A stretch of DNA of 64,000 nucleotides, from contig NZ_CP096829.1 in the NCBI RefSeq assembly GCF_023272795.1, positions 2,604,001 through 2,668,000 on the forward strand, read 5' to 3'. Below, piece by piece: positions 19,867 through 29,772 of this stretch; within the stretch, counting starts at the first letter, position 1; each line of letters starts with the position of its first letter. Made by a program: the position numbers and the translations under genes. The stretch comes from Flavobacterium humidisoli. GTDB lineage: Bacteria; Bacteroidota; Bacteroidia; Flavobacteriales; Flavobacteriaceae. The notes under the pieces are model-generated. The model did no database searches and was not told the origin of the DNA. It worked only from the letters and a program-made list of their open reading frames with translations.

Positions 19867-20631
19867 ATGAAAATAGAATATGCAATGTTGATAGCCATAC
19901 TGAGTTTTTCATCAGTACAATTGATGGCACAGGATTTTCCAGTTAAGCAAAGATGGTCATATTATGGAGAACCTTATGTGATGTTACCCAATATTAGTGG
20001 AAAAACGGCAATAGGAAATTTGTCTGAGATGTATGTAGATGCTGATCCGCATCAGATTTTTGATAATCTTAAACTAGGAGTGATGCTATATTTCGAAGCT
20101 TCAAACGGAAAATGGAACCTGAATTCCGATCTTCTTTATATGAATGTGGGAAAAGGCGTGAAAAGCAGCACACTGATCAGTAATGGCGAAGTTTCAGCAA
20201 AACAGCTAGGATGGGAACTGGCAGGTTTATATAAAATAAGACCATGGCTTGAAGTTGGTGTTGGCGGGCTTTTAAATTCTATTAAAGTGGGACTGGACAT
20301 CAATAGAAATAATATAAGCGGCGGCACTGCCAATATTAAAAAAGAAACTTCTGAAATCTGGTTTGACCCTATGTTAATTGCTGTTTTTAAAAACACACCC
20401 GATAAAGGGTTTATTTATTCAGCTCGAGCAGAAATCGGCGGATTTGGATTAGGATCACAATTTGCCTTGCAGCTGCAAGCTTATGCGGGATACCGATTTT
20501 CAAAATTATTGCAGATTCAGGGAGGTTACCGCCTTATATCATTGGATTATCGCACAGGCAGCGGCTCAGACTATTTCCTATATAATATGGATACGTATGG
20601 TCCGGTTATAAAATTCGGTTTTCATTTTTAA
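19867..20631 (+). CDS. Outer-membrane beta-barrel protein
   Basis: A 254-aa protein from ATG 19867, chosen because MKIEYAMLIAILSFSSVQLM makes a standard signal peptide ending in AQ; an in-frame start at 19858 adds three residues. The mature part consists of alternating strands (for example LKLGVMLYFEASNGKWNLNSDLLYMNVG, IYSARAEIGGFGLGS, LLQIQGGYRLISLDYRTG) and ends in KFGFHF, with the terminal aromatic residue required for barrel insertion. This fits the OmpW/OmpA-like barrel proteins of about 250 residues found in Bacteroidota. The function is not visible. It lies directly after the porin pseudogene, but there is no sign of an operon. Confidence 0.78.
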   Translation: MKIEYAMLIAILSFSSVQLMAQDFPVKQRWSYYGEPYVMLPNISGKTAIGNLSEMYVDADPHQIFDNLKLGVMLYFEASNGKWNLNSDLLYMNVGKGVKSSTLISNGEVSAKQLGWELAGLYKIRPWLEVGVGGLLNSIKVGLDINRNNISGGTANIKKETSEIWFDPMLIAVFKNTPDKGFIYSARAEIGGFGLGSQFALQLQAYAGYRFSKLLQIQGGYRLISLDYRTGSGSDYFLYNMDTYGPVIKFGFHF

Positions 20632-20639
20632 AAGGCCTT

Positions 20640-21128
20640 TAACATTAGAACGAAGTTGTATCTACTGCCTTTTTAACTCTTAGGGGCATCAATGGGGAAG
20701 CCCATTGTTATCCCAATTCCATTATGCTGGCGAGAGTATATCTTAAGGGTATGCACATGTTGGCTATAGGGATGTCCAGGAGATGATAAAAACGCGAGGA
20801 ATTCATGCTGTTCATCCTGCCATTCAAAAGATGGGTTTATAAGTCTGCGCCTTTCATTTAAAGTATTCTCAAATTATTATTTTAAGCATGAGATGCCATA
20901 TTGGGATAATCAGTTGAAAAGTATATGCCATAGTGCGGATAATAAACATAAAATGGAAGATTATGTTTATGGACATGCCCTCCAAAACTGCAGTGAAATG
21001 ATTAATCATTGCGGCTGGAGGGCTTAATTTATTTGAATAGAGCCTAATTTGCTTATAATTCTTATCATTGCGGCTGATATGGCAGTAAACTTATGATGCA
21101 TAATCAAAAACTAGGATACTGTCTAACC
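20640..21128. other. Intergenic relic region
   Basis: No gene. About 20660-20770 resembles 17130-17260. Short protein-like stretches cannot be assigned. Confidence 0.4.
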
Positions 21129-21990
21129 ATAGTTTCCTGCCAGCTCCAATTGATTTCATTGCTGTTCCTGATGATAAAAAAGTAATGCTTTTTTGGGATA
21201 ATGAAACCTTCAAAAGGCTTTATGCCTCATTTATGGTTGAGAAATCTTCAGACATATCAATTATAAGCCAATATCAAATACCGCACTTGTAAACTTAAAT
21301 CATAAAGACGGACATCCGTCTAAAATATGCATTATGCCGATACGCTTAGCGTAAACGGCAAAGTGTATCATTATAGATTATAAGGTATAACTTCATTTGG
21401 AGAAAAAGGAGAATTTACAAAACCGATTGCTGTAACAGGAGGTGCGGCTGTTATAACTCCGGCAAGGCTTGTAGATTATAATATCATAAATTCAAATGAA
21501 GTTAATCTGGAATGGGATTATCCCACAGAATCAGAAGGGTTTATTCAGGGCTGCGAAATTAATTTAGCAGATAATGATAGAGGGCTTTATAAAGTGGCTT
21601 CTAAAATTATTCCGCCATCGGCAAGAAAATTCAATTTTATGGAAAATTTATATCCATCAAACTATTTTACAATTTCGGTTGTTGGAAAAAACAGCCATAG
21701 GCTAACCTCTCAAAGTATGCTCGTGCAGACTGTCGATTCCATACCCCCCCCCTTGTCAAACCAATTGGGCAGGAAGAAGCAGTTGATGGTCTTGGAGCGG
21801 TTAGGCTGAAATGGAAACCCAATTTGGAAAAAGATTTGCGCGGTTTTCGAATATTAAGTGCAAACACCCAAGGTGGGGAGATTGTAGATATTTGCCATCG
21901 ATCTTATGTCGCACAGAGTTATAAAGACAGTGTGAGTGTAAAAATGGCCAACAGTAAAGTCTATTAAAGAGTTGCAGTCTGTAGATTAGG
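21129..21990 (+). pseudogene. Decayed fibronectin type III surface protein
   Basis: Plus-strand frames read in order LPAPIDFIAVPDDKKVMLFW, HKDGHPSK, TSFGEKGEFTKPIAVTGG, LVDYNIINSNEVNLEWDYP, PPSARKFNFMENLYPSNYF and, after a nine-C tract (21744-21752), VKPIGQEEAVDGLGAVRLKW, KDLRGFRILSANTQGGEIVD and SYKDSVSVKMANSKVY. The units with V.L.W and F.V......Y..S. spacing look like two or three fibronectin type III domains. The C tract sits precisely at a frame change, and further stops occur before it (near 21290 and 21380) and after it (21964). No start or end is recognised, so this is a fragment of a larger gene. Confidence 0.65.
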
Positions 21991-22234
21991 GTAAAACATA
22001 TTACAGCAAGAAATTGAAAAATTTTTATATTGAGATAGAATGTAAAATGATTTTAAGAAATATCATTTTCAATAAATTAAACAGGATGTTGCCGTTGTGT
22101 CTTTTTTACAGCTGATATTATTATTTTATGTGCTGAATCAATATTATTGCCATCAAAAAAAATCTATATTAATTATTGCAATATTAAAATTTAATTATTT
22201 GTCTGATTGTTTTTCCTAGAACATATAAAAATAA

Positions 22235-25200
22235 TTGAAATTAATAAATAAAAAAATAAGGATCTTGAAAATAATAACTGTACTCACTAGTTTTATTCTT
22301 GTAGGATTATATTCTTGCACTGAAAAAAACAAATCTGCTTCTTTTAGTGCTGCTGAGGCCAAAAACATTAAAGAAACGGAAAATAAAATAAAGATAACTA
22401 ATAGTAAATCTCTTTTAGACCCTTCCCAAATTGCAGACGTAAAATATTCTCTAGAGCAGTTGGATAATACAAAAGGACTATCGAACAGCTCTGTGAATTG
22501 CATTTTCCAAGATTCTGAAAATTTAGTGTGGATTGGTACTTGGGACGGCCTAAACCGATATAATGCTAATGATTTTAAAATTTTTAGGCCCGAACCAAAT
22601 AATGAATTCAGTTTAAGCAATCAGGTGATTCTTAAAATTGATGAAGATGACAAGGGACGGATCTGGATATTGACCATTCATGGCATTAATCAATACGATA
22701 AAAAAAATGATAAATTTAAGCGTTATTATTTTTCCAGAGAGAATAATCCGCCATTATCAGAATCTGAATTTAATATGGCACTTGATGCCTCGAAAAAAGT
22801 ATTTTGTGCTGTAAAAAACTGGGGAATCGGCTATTTCGATGGAATTTCTTTTAAGTTAATAAAGACTAAAAACCTTTCGACAAAAGCTGTAAAAAAAATG
22901 GAGTTTTTGCCTACTGGCGAATTATTAGTACTGTTTGAAGATGGTAAATTGTATGCGCTGACCATACAAAAAGGAAAACAAAATGAGAAAACAGTTTCAA
23001 AAGCGGTACTCATTTCCAATAATATAAGCGCTTGCGGATATACTGCAAGCCAAAAAGTTTTTATAATTCCTAAAATCGGAAATGCTTTTCTGTATTCATT
23101 AAACAATAATGAAATCAATTTAGTAATCGATAAAAAATTTGCCTCTGTGATTTCACATGTTTCTGGGGGGCTTTTGGTTTCAGGCAAATCCGGCTATTTT
23201 ATAATAGATGAATTTGGAAATTGCATTTCTAAACCTTGGTTGAAACATCTCAACAATCAAAAAATAACAGCATTAATTCAGGGAACCGAAAACGTAATTT
23301 GGAGTGGTACGGATGGTGATGGATTGTTTAAAACATATCCGATAAAAAAGACTTTTAATTTAATTTCGAAAACCCAGATTCCAGATTTGGGAGGCGGAAT
23401 TGTCAGGAGTTTTTTAGAGGTAGAAAATAATTCCTTTTTTATTGGAACAAAAGGGAAAGGCTTATTTCGTTTTCCGTCTAATTTTTATCTCAATGAGGGC
23501 AGACCTTTGCTGTATGAGAATTTTAATGAAAGCAACAGCATCATCAATAATGCCGTATTTGCATTGCACAAAGGGCGGGATAATCTCGTTTTTATAGGTA
23601 CGGATGGAGATGGAATTGCAGTTTTTGATCTGAAAAAATCAAAACTGATAAATTGGTTTTCTATTGAAGGAAATCAAAAATGCGATTATTTTAAATCTGT
23701 ATATGCTATTTTTCAGGATAATAGCGGTTTTATCTGGCTGGGAACAAATGGCTTCGGAATGATTCGCTGTAAAATTGAACGTAGTGGCGAAAAGCTAAGA
23801 ATAACAGAATTCAAAAAGTATTTAGCCAATAGTAAAGGCGGAAAATCTCTAAGCAGCAATATCATATTTTCGATTATTCCTCAAAACGAACAGCAGTTAT
23901 GGATAGGAACAAGATTAGGCGGACTGAATCTTTTTGACAAAAAAACAGAACAGTTTCAGATTTACAAAAACGCAATTAATGATTCTGAAAGTCTGTCGAA
24001 CAATGATATTTTGTGCCTGCAGATGGATCAAAATAAAAAACTCTGGATAGGAACAAGTTTTGGTTTAAATATGCTGCAGGATTTAAAAAGCGACGGAAAA
24101 GCTATTTTTAAAAGTTATACCACAAAAGACGGACTTCCCAATAATACGATTCATGGAATTGTTTTAGATAAAAAATCAAATTTATGGATCAGCACTAATT
24201 TTGGGATATCAAATTTTAATGCCAGCGCTTCGAAGTTTATCAATTATACAAAAAACGAAGGTCTTCAGAATAATGAATTTGCAGATGGCGCCTTTTATCA
24301 TAACAGTAAAACTGATTTGATATTTATGGGAGGAATAAAAGGATTCAATTATTTTCTGCCGCAAAAAATTGTTGAATCTTCAATTGTCCCCGATATTCTT
24401 ATTGATAAAATTAGCGGGCACAATCAAGAGGTTCCTTATTATCAGGGATTGGTTATTAAACCGGGTTCATCTGATTATCCTTCGATTACACTAAAGCACA
24501 ATCAAAATTTCTTCGATATAGAATTGGCTGCTTTGACGTATATCAACAGCGAAAAATGCCAATATGCTTATCAGCTGCAGAATTTTGATAAGGAATGGAA
24601 TGTGATTGGCAGCAGGCGTGTAATTTCTTTTACAAACGTTCCAAAAGGGAATTATTCATTAAGGATAAAATGGTCGAATAGCGATGGGGTTTGGAGCAAA
24701 CCGGTCCATGCGATTGATATTAATATTCGCCCCGCTTTCTGGCAGTCCAACAGTGCGATGGCTGTTTATTTGGTTTTATTTATACTGTTGGCCATGCTGG
24801 TTTTAAGTTATTATAAGAAACGGCAATCGCTCAGCCAGAATATATTTTTTAGAAAAAGAGAAGAAGAACTGCATGAGAACAGGCTGACTTTTTTTACCAA
24901 TGTAGCGCATGAATTTCAGACACCTTTGACTTTAATTGTTGGACCTGCACAAAAATTAGCAGAAACAGCAAATCTGGATGCCAAAAATCAGAAGTTTATA
25001 AATATGATTCAGCGCAACTCGTCACGATTATTGTTTTTAACGCAGCAATTACTCGAATTCAGAAAAGCAGAATATGATTATCTGGAGGTAAGCGCAAGAG
25101 AATTTGACTTGGTTAATCTCGTGGAGCAAATAGCAGAATTATTTGATGAATGGGCTTTTGACAGGAATATTGAATACAATCTCGAGGTTCCATCTGCATT

Positions 25201-26482
25201 ATATGGATGGTTTGATAAAGATAAAACCGAAAAAATCGTATTTAATCTCATGTCGAATGCGTTTAAATATACGCCCTTAAACGGAAGAATTGATCTTAAA
25301 TTCGGCATGGAAGAAAAAGATGCTTCTGCATTAAATATCACGATTGCCAATACAGGAAAGGGAATTCCGAAAGAAAAATTAAATTCAATATTTGACCGGT
25401 TTTTTCTATCCAATTCAGATCAGGTTTTAGACAATGATATGTTTAGGACGGGAATCGGTTTGGCTTATATTAAAAAATTAGTCACAGTTTTAAGAGGCAA
25501 AATAGAGGTTTCCAGCATTGCAGATCAGGAAACTATTTTTACTGTTTTATTGCCGTGCAGCAAAGAATCATTCAGCGATAAAGAACTGGATCAGGAAAAA
25601 AGTTCGACTTTAATATCACAGCATCTTAAAAATATCCTTGAAGAAATTCCCGATAAATCAGACGAACTTCCCTGCAAGATTTCATCGCTTGATGTGCTCG
25701 AAGATTATCGCAAAAAAGTCTTAATTGTCGAAGATGAAAAAGAAATTCACGAGTTCCTGCATGATTTATTGGGAGAAAAATATAAAATCATTGTAGCTTA
25801 TAATGGTGTCGAAGCGTTGGAAATTTTAGAGAATGAAATTCCTGACCTTATAATAAGCGACGTTATGATGCCTTTGATGGATGGAGTCGAACTTTGCAAG
25901 AAAATAAAAACCGACATAAAAACCTGCCGCATTCCGTTTATTATGCTAACCGCAAAAGATTCTGTAATACATAGAATTGAAGGATTGGAGAGCGGTGCAA
26001 ATTCTTATATTCCAAAACCATTTTATCCCGATCATCTGTTAGTGAGAATTCAAAAACTGATAGAAGAAAAAGAGCTTATTCTAAAACATTTTTCTCAGGA
26101 TACTTTGATCGAAAATCTAGCGACGCTGCCAATAAACAACGACGAAAAAGGCTTTATAAAAAAAGTAGTAGAACTCATACGCGATAATATTGACAATGAA
26201 AATCTTCAAAGTTTATTTATCGAAAAGGAATTAGGAATCAGTAATTCGCAGCTGTACCGAAAAATTAAGCAGATTTTCAATTTTACGCCAAGTGATCTAA
26301 TACGGACAATCCGTCTAAAACATGCTGCCGAATTACTGCGTAAAAATGTATTGACGGTTTCAGAGGTCTGTTATCAATCCGGTTTTAATAACCGTTCTTA
26401 TTTTTATCGCGAGTTTAAAAAAGTCTACAACATCACACCTAAGAATTATCAGCTTAAGTACAAATCTAAAAAGTTGTTTTAA
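22235..26482 (+). CDS. Hybrid two-component system regulator (HTCS) of the utilisation locus
   Basis: A 1415-aa one-protein signalling chain. Domains: N-terminal signal/anchor; two seven-bladed propellers of Reg_prop repeats (about 50-740; for example ENLVWIGTWDGLNRY, QLWIGTRLGGLNLF); a Y_Y_Y domain (about 745-830); one membrane segment (about 842-861); HisKA with His892 in AHEFQTPLTLIVGP; HATPase with NLMSNAFKYTP near 1003 and GKGIP; a receiver with Asp1209 in IISDVMMPLMDG; and an AraC-type helix-turn-helix (about 1310-1412). The family binds an oligosaccharide in the periplasm and activates the adjacent susC operon. The start must be TTG at 22235 (or 22265): an in-frame stop lies at 22232-22234 and the first in-frame ATG is hundreds of bases inside the propeller. 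A terminator follows and susC begins 205 nt downstream. Confidence 0.95.
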   Translation: MKLINKKIRILKIITVLTSFILVGLYSCTEKNKSASFSAAEAKNIKETENKIKITNSKSLLDPSQIADVKYSLEQLDNTKGLSNSSVNCIFQDSENLVWIGTWDGLNRYNANDFKIFRPEPNNEFSLSNQVILKIDEDDKGRIWILTIHGINQYDKKNDKFKRYYFSRENNPPLSESEFNMALDASKKVFCAVKNWGIGYFDGISFKLIKTKNLSTKAVKKMEFLPTGELLVLFEDGKLYALTIQKGKQNEKTVSKAVLISNNISACGYTASQKVFIIPKIGNAFLYSLNNNEINLVIDKKFASVISHVSGGLLVSGKSGYFIIDEFGNCISKPWLKHLNNQKITALIQGTENVIWSGTDGDGLFKTYPIKKTFNLISKTQIPDLGGGIVRSFLEVENNSFFIGTKGKGLFRFPSNFYLNEGRPLLYENFNESNSIINNAVFALHKGRDNLVFIGTDGDGIAVFDLKKSKLINWFSIEGNQKCDYFKSVYAIFQDNSGFIWLGTNGFGMIRCKIERSGEKLRITEFKKYLANSKGGKSLSSNIIFSIIPQNEQQLWIGTRLGGLNLFDKKTEQFQIYKNAINDSESLSNNDILCLQMDQNKKLWIGTSFGLNMLQDLKSDGKAIFKSYTTKDGLPNNTIHGIVLDKKSNLWISTNFGISNFNASASKFINYTKNEGLQNNEFADGAFYHNSKTDLIFMGGIKGFNYFLPQKIVESSIVPDILIDKISGHNQEVPYYQGLVIKPGSSDYPSITLKHNQNFFDIELAALTYINSEKCQYAYQLQNFDKEWNVIGSRRVISFTNVPKGNYSLRIKWSNSDGVWSKPVHAIDINIRPAFWQSNSAMAVYLVLFILLAMLVLSYYKKRQSLSQNIFFRKREEELHENRLTFFTNVAHEFQTPLTLIVGPAQKLAETANLDAKNQKFINMIQRNSSRLLFLTQQLLEFRKAEYDYLEVSAREFDLVNLVEQIAELFDEWAFDRNIEYNLEVPSALYGWFDKDKTEKIVFNLMSNAFKYTPLNGRIDLKFGMEEKDASALNITIANTGKGIPKEKLNSIFDRFFLSNSDQVLDNDMFRTGIGLAYIKKLVTVLRGKIEVSSIADQETIFTVLLPCSKESFSDKELDQEKSSTLISQHLKNILEEIPDKSDELPCKISSLDVLEDYRKKVLIVEDEKEIHEFLHDLLGEKYKIIVAYNGVEALEILENEIPDLIISDVMMPLMDGVELCKKIKTDIKTCRIPFIMLTAKDSVIHRIEGLESGANSYIPKPFYPDHLLVRIQKLIEEKELILKHFSQDTLIENLATLPINNDEKGFIKKVVELIRDNIDNENLQSLFIEKELGISNSQLYRKIKQIFNFTPSDLIRTIRLKHAAELLRKNVLTVSEVCYQSGFNNRSYFYREFKKVYNITPKNYQLKYKSKKLF

Positions 26483-26518
26483 CTGTGTAACTGCTTTTAA
26501 ATAAATGAATTATTTATT

Positions 26519-26556
26519 GGTGTACACTTTTGACGGAATAGTGTACACCTTTTTTT
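26519..26556 (+). terminator. Rho-independent terminator after the HTCS gene
   Basis: A perfect 10-bp stem (26519-26528 with 26540-26549) with an 11-nt loop followed by seven T. It separates the regulator gene from the susC operon, so the operon needs its own promoter between about 26560 and 26687. Confidence 0.92.
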
Positions 26557-26687
26557 ATACCCTCAGATTACTTTTATAAGGATTTCTAACAATCGTTCAA
26601 AAAAAAACTATAAACTCATTTAAATTACCAATTTTTTATTAAGATGGAAAAAATAACCACGATTATTAATCAATTTAACACATTTCT

Positions 26688-29600
26688 ATGATGAAAAAAA
26701 ATATTTTTTATCATTTATTTCTATTAGGAATAATGTTGCCGGGAAGTGCCATATACGGACAAACTGTAAAAGGTGTGGTTTCAGATGATAAGGGGCCATT
26801 GCCGGGAGTAAATATTAATGTAAAAGGTTCAACGGTAAGCGCGGCAACAGATTTTGACGGAAATTATGCAATTAAGGCTAATGCAAATGCAGTTTTGGTT
26901 TTTACCTATATTGGATATGCAGCGAAAGAAATTTCTGTAAATGGCAAGATTGAAGTTAATGCAGTCTTAGCAGAGGATTCTCAAAAATTAAGCGAAGTAG
27001 TTGTAGTAGGTTACAGCAGCCAGAAAAAAGCTTCCATAAACGGAGCTGTTACTCAGGTTGACATGGCAGGCCTTTCTAAGACCAGGGTTGCAGATGTTGC
27101 TCAGGCTTTACAAGGACAGGTTGCGGGTGTTTTTGTTGCGGCAAATACCGGCGCTCCCGGAGATGGCATCAAACTTCGTATCCGTGGAGAGGGAACTCTT
27201 GGCAATAATGAAGCGCTGTATGTTGTTGATGGGGTTGCTACCCGCGATATTTCATTTTTGAACCAGTCTGATATTAAATCGATGACCGTATTGAAAGATG
27301 CTTCGGCAACAGCAATTTACGGATCAAGAGCGGCGGGCGGAGTTGTTATTATTACAACTAAAAGCGGTGTTAAAGGAATGGCAAGTTTTGATGCTGAGGT
27401 CTTCTCGGGAATTCACTATGCGGCAAATCTTCCTAAAATGCTAAATGCAAGCCAGTATATGGCTGTAAAAGATCAAGCCTGGCACAATACAGCAGGAAAT
27501 GCTGCAAATGCAGAAAGCCCGTATGCTTTTGACAGAAGAACCAGAACAGATTTATCAGATACTGATTGGCAGAAAGAATTATTTACTGCCGGAATATCAA
27601 ACAATTTCCAGGCTTCGGCAAGTGGTGCGACCGAAAATGTGCAGTATTTAATTTCTGGCGGTTATTATGGAATTGACGGAATTGTAATCCAAGATAATGA
27701 CCAGTATAAAAGATACAATTTTAGAACTAACGTAAATGCAAATCTTACGGACAGGTTTAAAGCAGGGACAAATTTACAGATCAGTTTTACCAAACAGGAT
27801 AAATTATCGTCAAGCGGCGATGCGCCGGGAATTATTCGTCATGCTTTATTGCGTGCGCCGGTAATTGGCGTTTACAAAGATGTGAACGATCCTATTTACA
27901 AAGCCAGTGATCCGTATACAGATCTGCCTTTTTATACAGGACCTAACGAGGGCTGGAGCAAAAATTATGAATATACATCGAATCCGCTTGCTATCGTTCA
28001 TTTTACAAATGATGTGCGTGAAAGATTTCAAACTTTTGGAAATGTTTATGGAGAATATGCCTTTTTAGGGGATAAATCTTTAAAAATCAAAAGTAGTTTA
28101 GGAGTCGATATTGCCTTTTCTCACAACAAAAACTTCGCTGAAAATTTTGGTGATGATAATATTGCCGATACAAGTTATCAATATTTTGGTATGGGCAGAC
28201 AAAATCGTCCGAACAGCCTGAACGAAAATAGAGGACAGGAAATGACCTTTACTTTTACGAATACCTTAAACTATGTAAAAATCTTTAAGGAAGTGCATAA
28301 CGTAAACTTTTTATTAGGTATGGAAAGCATCACCAGTAAATCATCGGCTATTGGCGGCAGCAGAAATAACTATGAAAACAGTTCACCGGAATTTCAATAT
28401 TTGGATTACGGAAACAGCACGCTTAATGTTTGGAATTCTGGAAATGCAAGCAGCTGGTCGTTACTTTCTTATTTTGCATCTGGAAATTACGGTTATGACA
28501 ATAAATATTTTGCAGCAGCAACCATAAGAGCCGATGCTTCATCAAGATTTGGCCCTAACAATAAATGGGGATATTTCCCGTCGGTTGCTGCAGGATGGGT
28601 AGTTTCTAAAGAAAAATTCATGGAAAAAGCAGATTGGATTTCTAACTTAAAGTTAAGAGCCAGCTGGGGGCAATCAGGCAATCAGGAAATAAGCGATCAC
28701 CAATGGTACAACTTATATATGCTGGGAAAAGATCCGCATCTTATCCGTATTGGAAACCCTGACGTAAAATGGGAAACTGCAGCACAAACAAACGTAGGGA
28801 TAGATTTAGGTGTTTTGAAAAACAAACTAACATTTACAGTAGATTATTTCTCAAAGATAACAGATGATATTTTATTGAATGTGGTGCCTCCCGGAACAGT
28901 CGGAAATTTTTTGCCAACAAGTGTTAACTCTGCTTCAGTAAGCAATAAAGGATTTGAATTTGGATTAAGCCTTCAGAACAATGACCATGAATTCAAGTAT
29001 GGCATCAACGCGAATCTAGCGACGTTAAAAAATAATGTCGAGAGACTGCAGCAAAATGTAAGCAGCATTACAGATGATGCAACGCACACTAAAACTGTAG
29101 TTGGGCAGCCGATAAGTTCTTATTTTGGATATCAGTTTGACGGAATTTACCAGAATGCAACCGAAGTTAGTTCTCATTTATTTACTGCCGCAAATGGTAC
29201 GCAGCCGGGAGATATACGATTTAAAGATCTTAATAGCGATGGACAGATAAATGCAGAGGACAGAACTTTTATAGGAAGTTCGATTCCTAAAGTTACCTAT
29301 GGTTTTAATTTTAATGCAGATTATAAAAACTTCGATTTCTCTTTCTTATTGCAGGGAGTAGAAGGTGTTGGCCGTTATAATGATTCAAAACAGATTTTAA
29401 ATTATGACAGCCGTCCATTCAATTCAACGACAGATGTTCTAAAAAGCTGGACAGGAGAAGGATCAACAAACACAACACCTAGAGTGACTTTTAACGATAA
29501 CGGAGGAAGCAGAGTTTCCAGCGTATTTGTAGAAGATGCATCGTATTTGAGATTAAAAAACATTGAAATTGGCTACACATTTTCAAAATCAATTCCGGGA

Positions 29601-29750
29601 GTAAATAGTTTAAGATTATATGCGTCAGGACAAAATTTATTCACTATCACAGATTATACTGGCTTAGATCCTGAATCGACATCACTTATTGACAGAGGAA
29701 CTTATCCGCAGTCGACCGCTTTTATTTTTGGGGCTAAAGTGAAATTATAA
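26688..29750 (+). CDS. SusC-type TonB-dependent glycan importer
   Basis: A 1020-aa outer-membrane receptor. Signal peptide at residues 1-25 (ends AIYGQ), then a carboxypeptidase-regulatory-like domain (about 26-100; KGVVSDDKGPLPGVNINVKG), a TonB box region with SEVVVVGYS near 102-110, the plug (ALQGQVAGV, LRIRGEGTLGNNEALYVVDG, SATAIYGSRAAGGVVIITTK) and a 22-strand barrel ending in FGAKVKL. It imports oligosaccharides bound by the SusD partner, powered by TonB/ExbBD encoded elsewhere. susD starts 22 nt downstream, so both are on one transcript. Start may be 26688 or the next codon 26691 (MM). Confidence 0.96.
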   Translation: MMKKNIFYHLFLLGIMLPGSAIYGQTVKGVVSDDKGPLPGVNINVKGSTVSAATDFDGNYAIKANANAVLVFTYIGYAAKEISVNGKIEVNAVLAEDSQKLSEVVVVGYSSQKKASINGAVTQVDMAGLSKTRVADVAQALQGQVAGVFVAANTGAPGDGIKLRIRGEGTLGNNEALYVVDGVATRDISFLNQSDIKSMTVLKDASATAIYGSRAAGGVVIITTKSGVKGMASFDAEVFSGIHYAANLPKMLNASQYMAVKDQAWHNTAGNAANAESPYAFDRRTRTDLSDTDWQKELFTAGISNNFQASASGATENVQYLISGGYYGIDGIVIQDNDQYKRYNFRTNVNANLTDRFKAGTNLQISFTKQDKLSSSGDAPGIIRHALLRAPVIGVYKDVNDPIYKASDPYTDLPFYTGPNEGWSKNYEYTSNPLAIVHFTNDVRERFQTFGNVYGEYAFLGDKSLKIKSSLGVDIAFSHNKNFAENFGDDNIADTSYQYFGMGRQNRPNSLNENRGQEMTFTFTNTLNYVKIFKEVHNVNFLLGMESITSKSSAIGGSRNNYENSSPEFQYLDYGNSTLNVWNSGNASSWSLLSYFASGNYGYDNKYFAAATIRADASSRFGPNNKWGYFPSVAAGWVVSKEKFMEKADWISNLKLRASWGQSGNQEISDHQWYNLYMLGKDPHLIRIGNPDVKWETAAQTNVGIDLGVLKNKLTFTVDYFSKITDDILLNVVPPGTVGNFLPTSVNSASVSNKGFEFGLSLQNNDHEFKYGINANLATLKNNVERLQQNVSSITDDATHTKTVVGQPISSYFGYQFDGIYQNATEVSSHLFTAANGTQPGDIRFKDLNSDGQINAEDRTFIGSSIPKVTYGFNFNADYKNFDFSFLLQGVEGVGRYNDSKQILNYDSRPFNSTTDVLKSWTGEGSTNTTPRVTFNDNGGSRVSSVFVEDASYLRLKNIEIGYTFSKSIPGVNSLRLYASGQNLFTITDYTGLDPESTSLIDRGTYPQSTAFIFGAKVKL

Positions 29751-29772
29751 TTAATAATTTAAGTATTATATC

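Noticed and set aside
22216..22620. 134-aa minus-strand frame at the HTCS start
   Set aside because: Hydrophobic by chance and antisense to the conserved first propeller blades.
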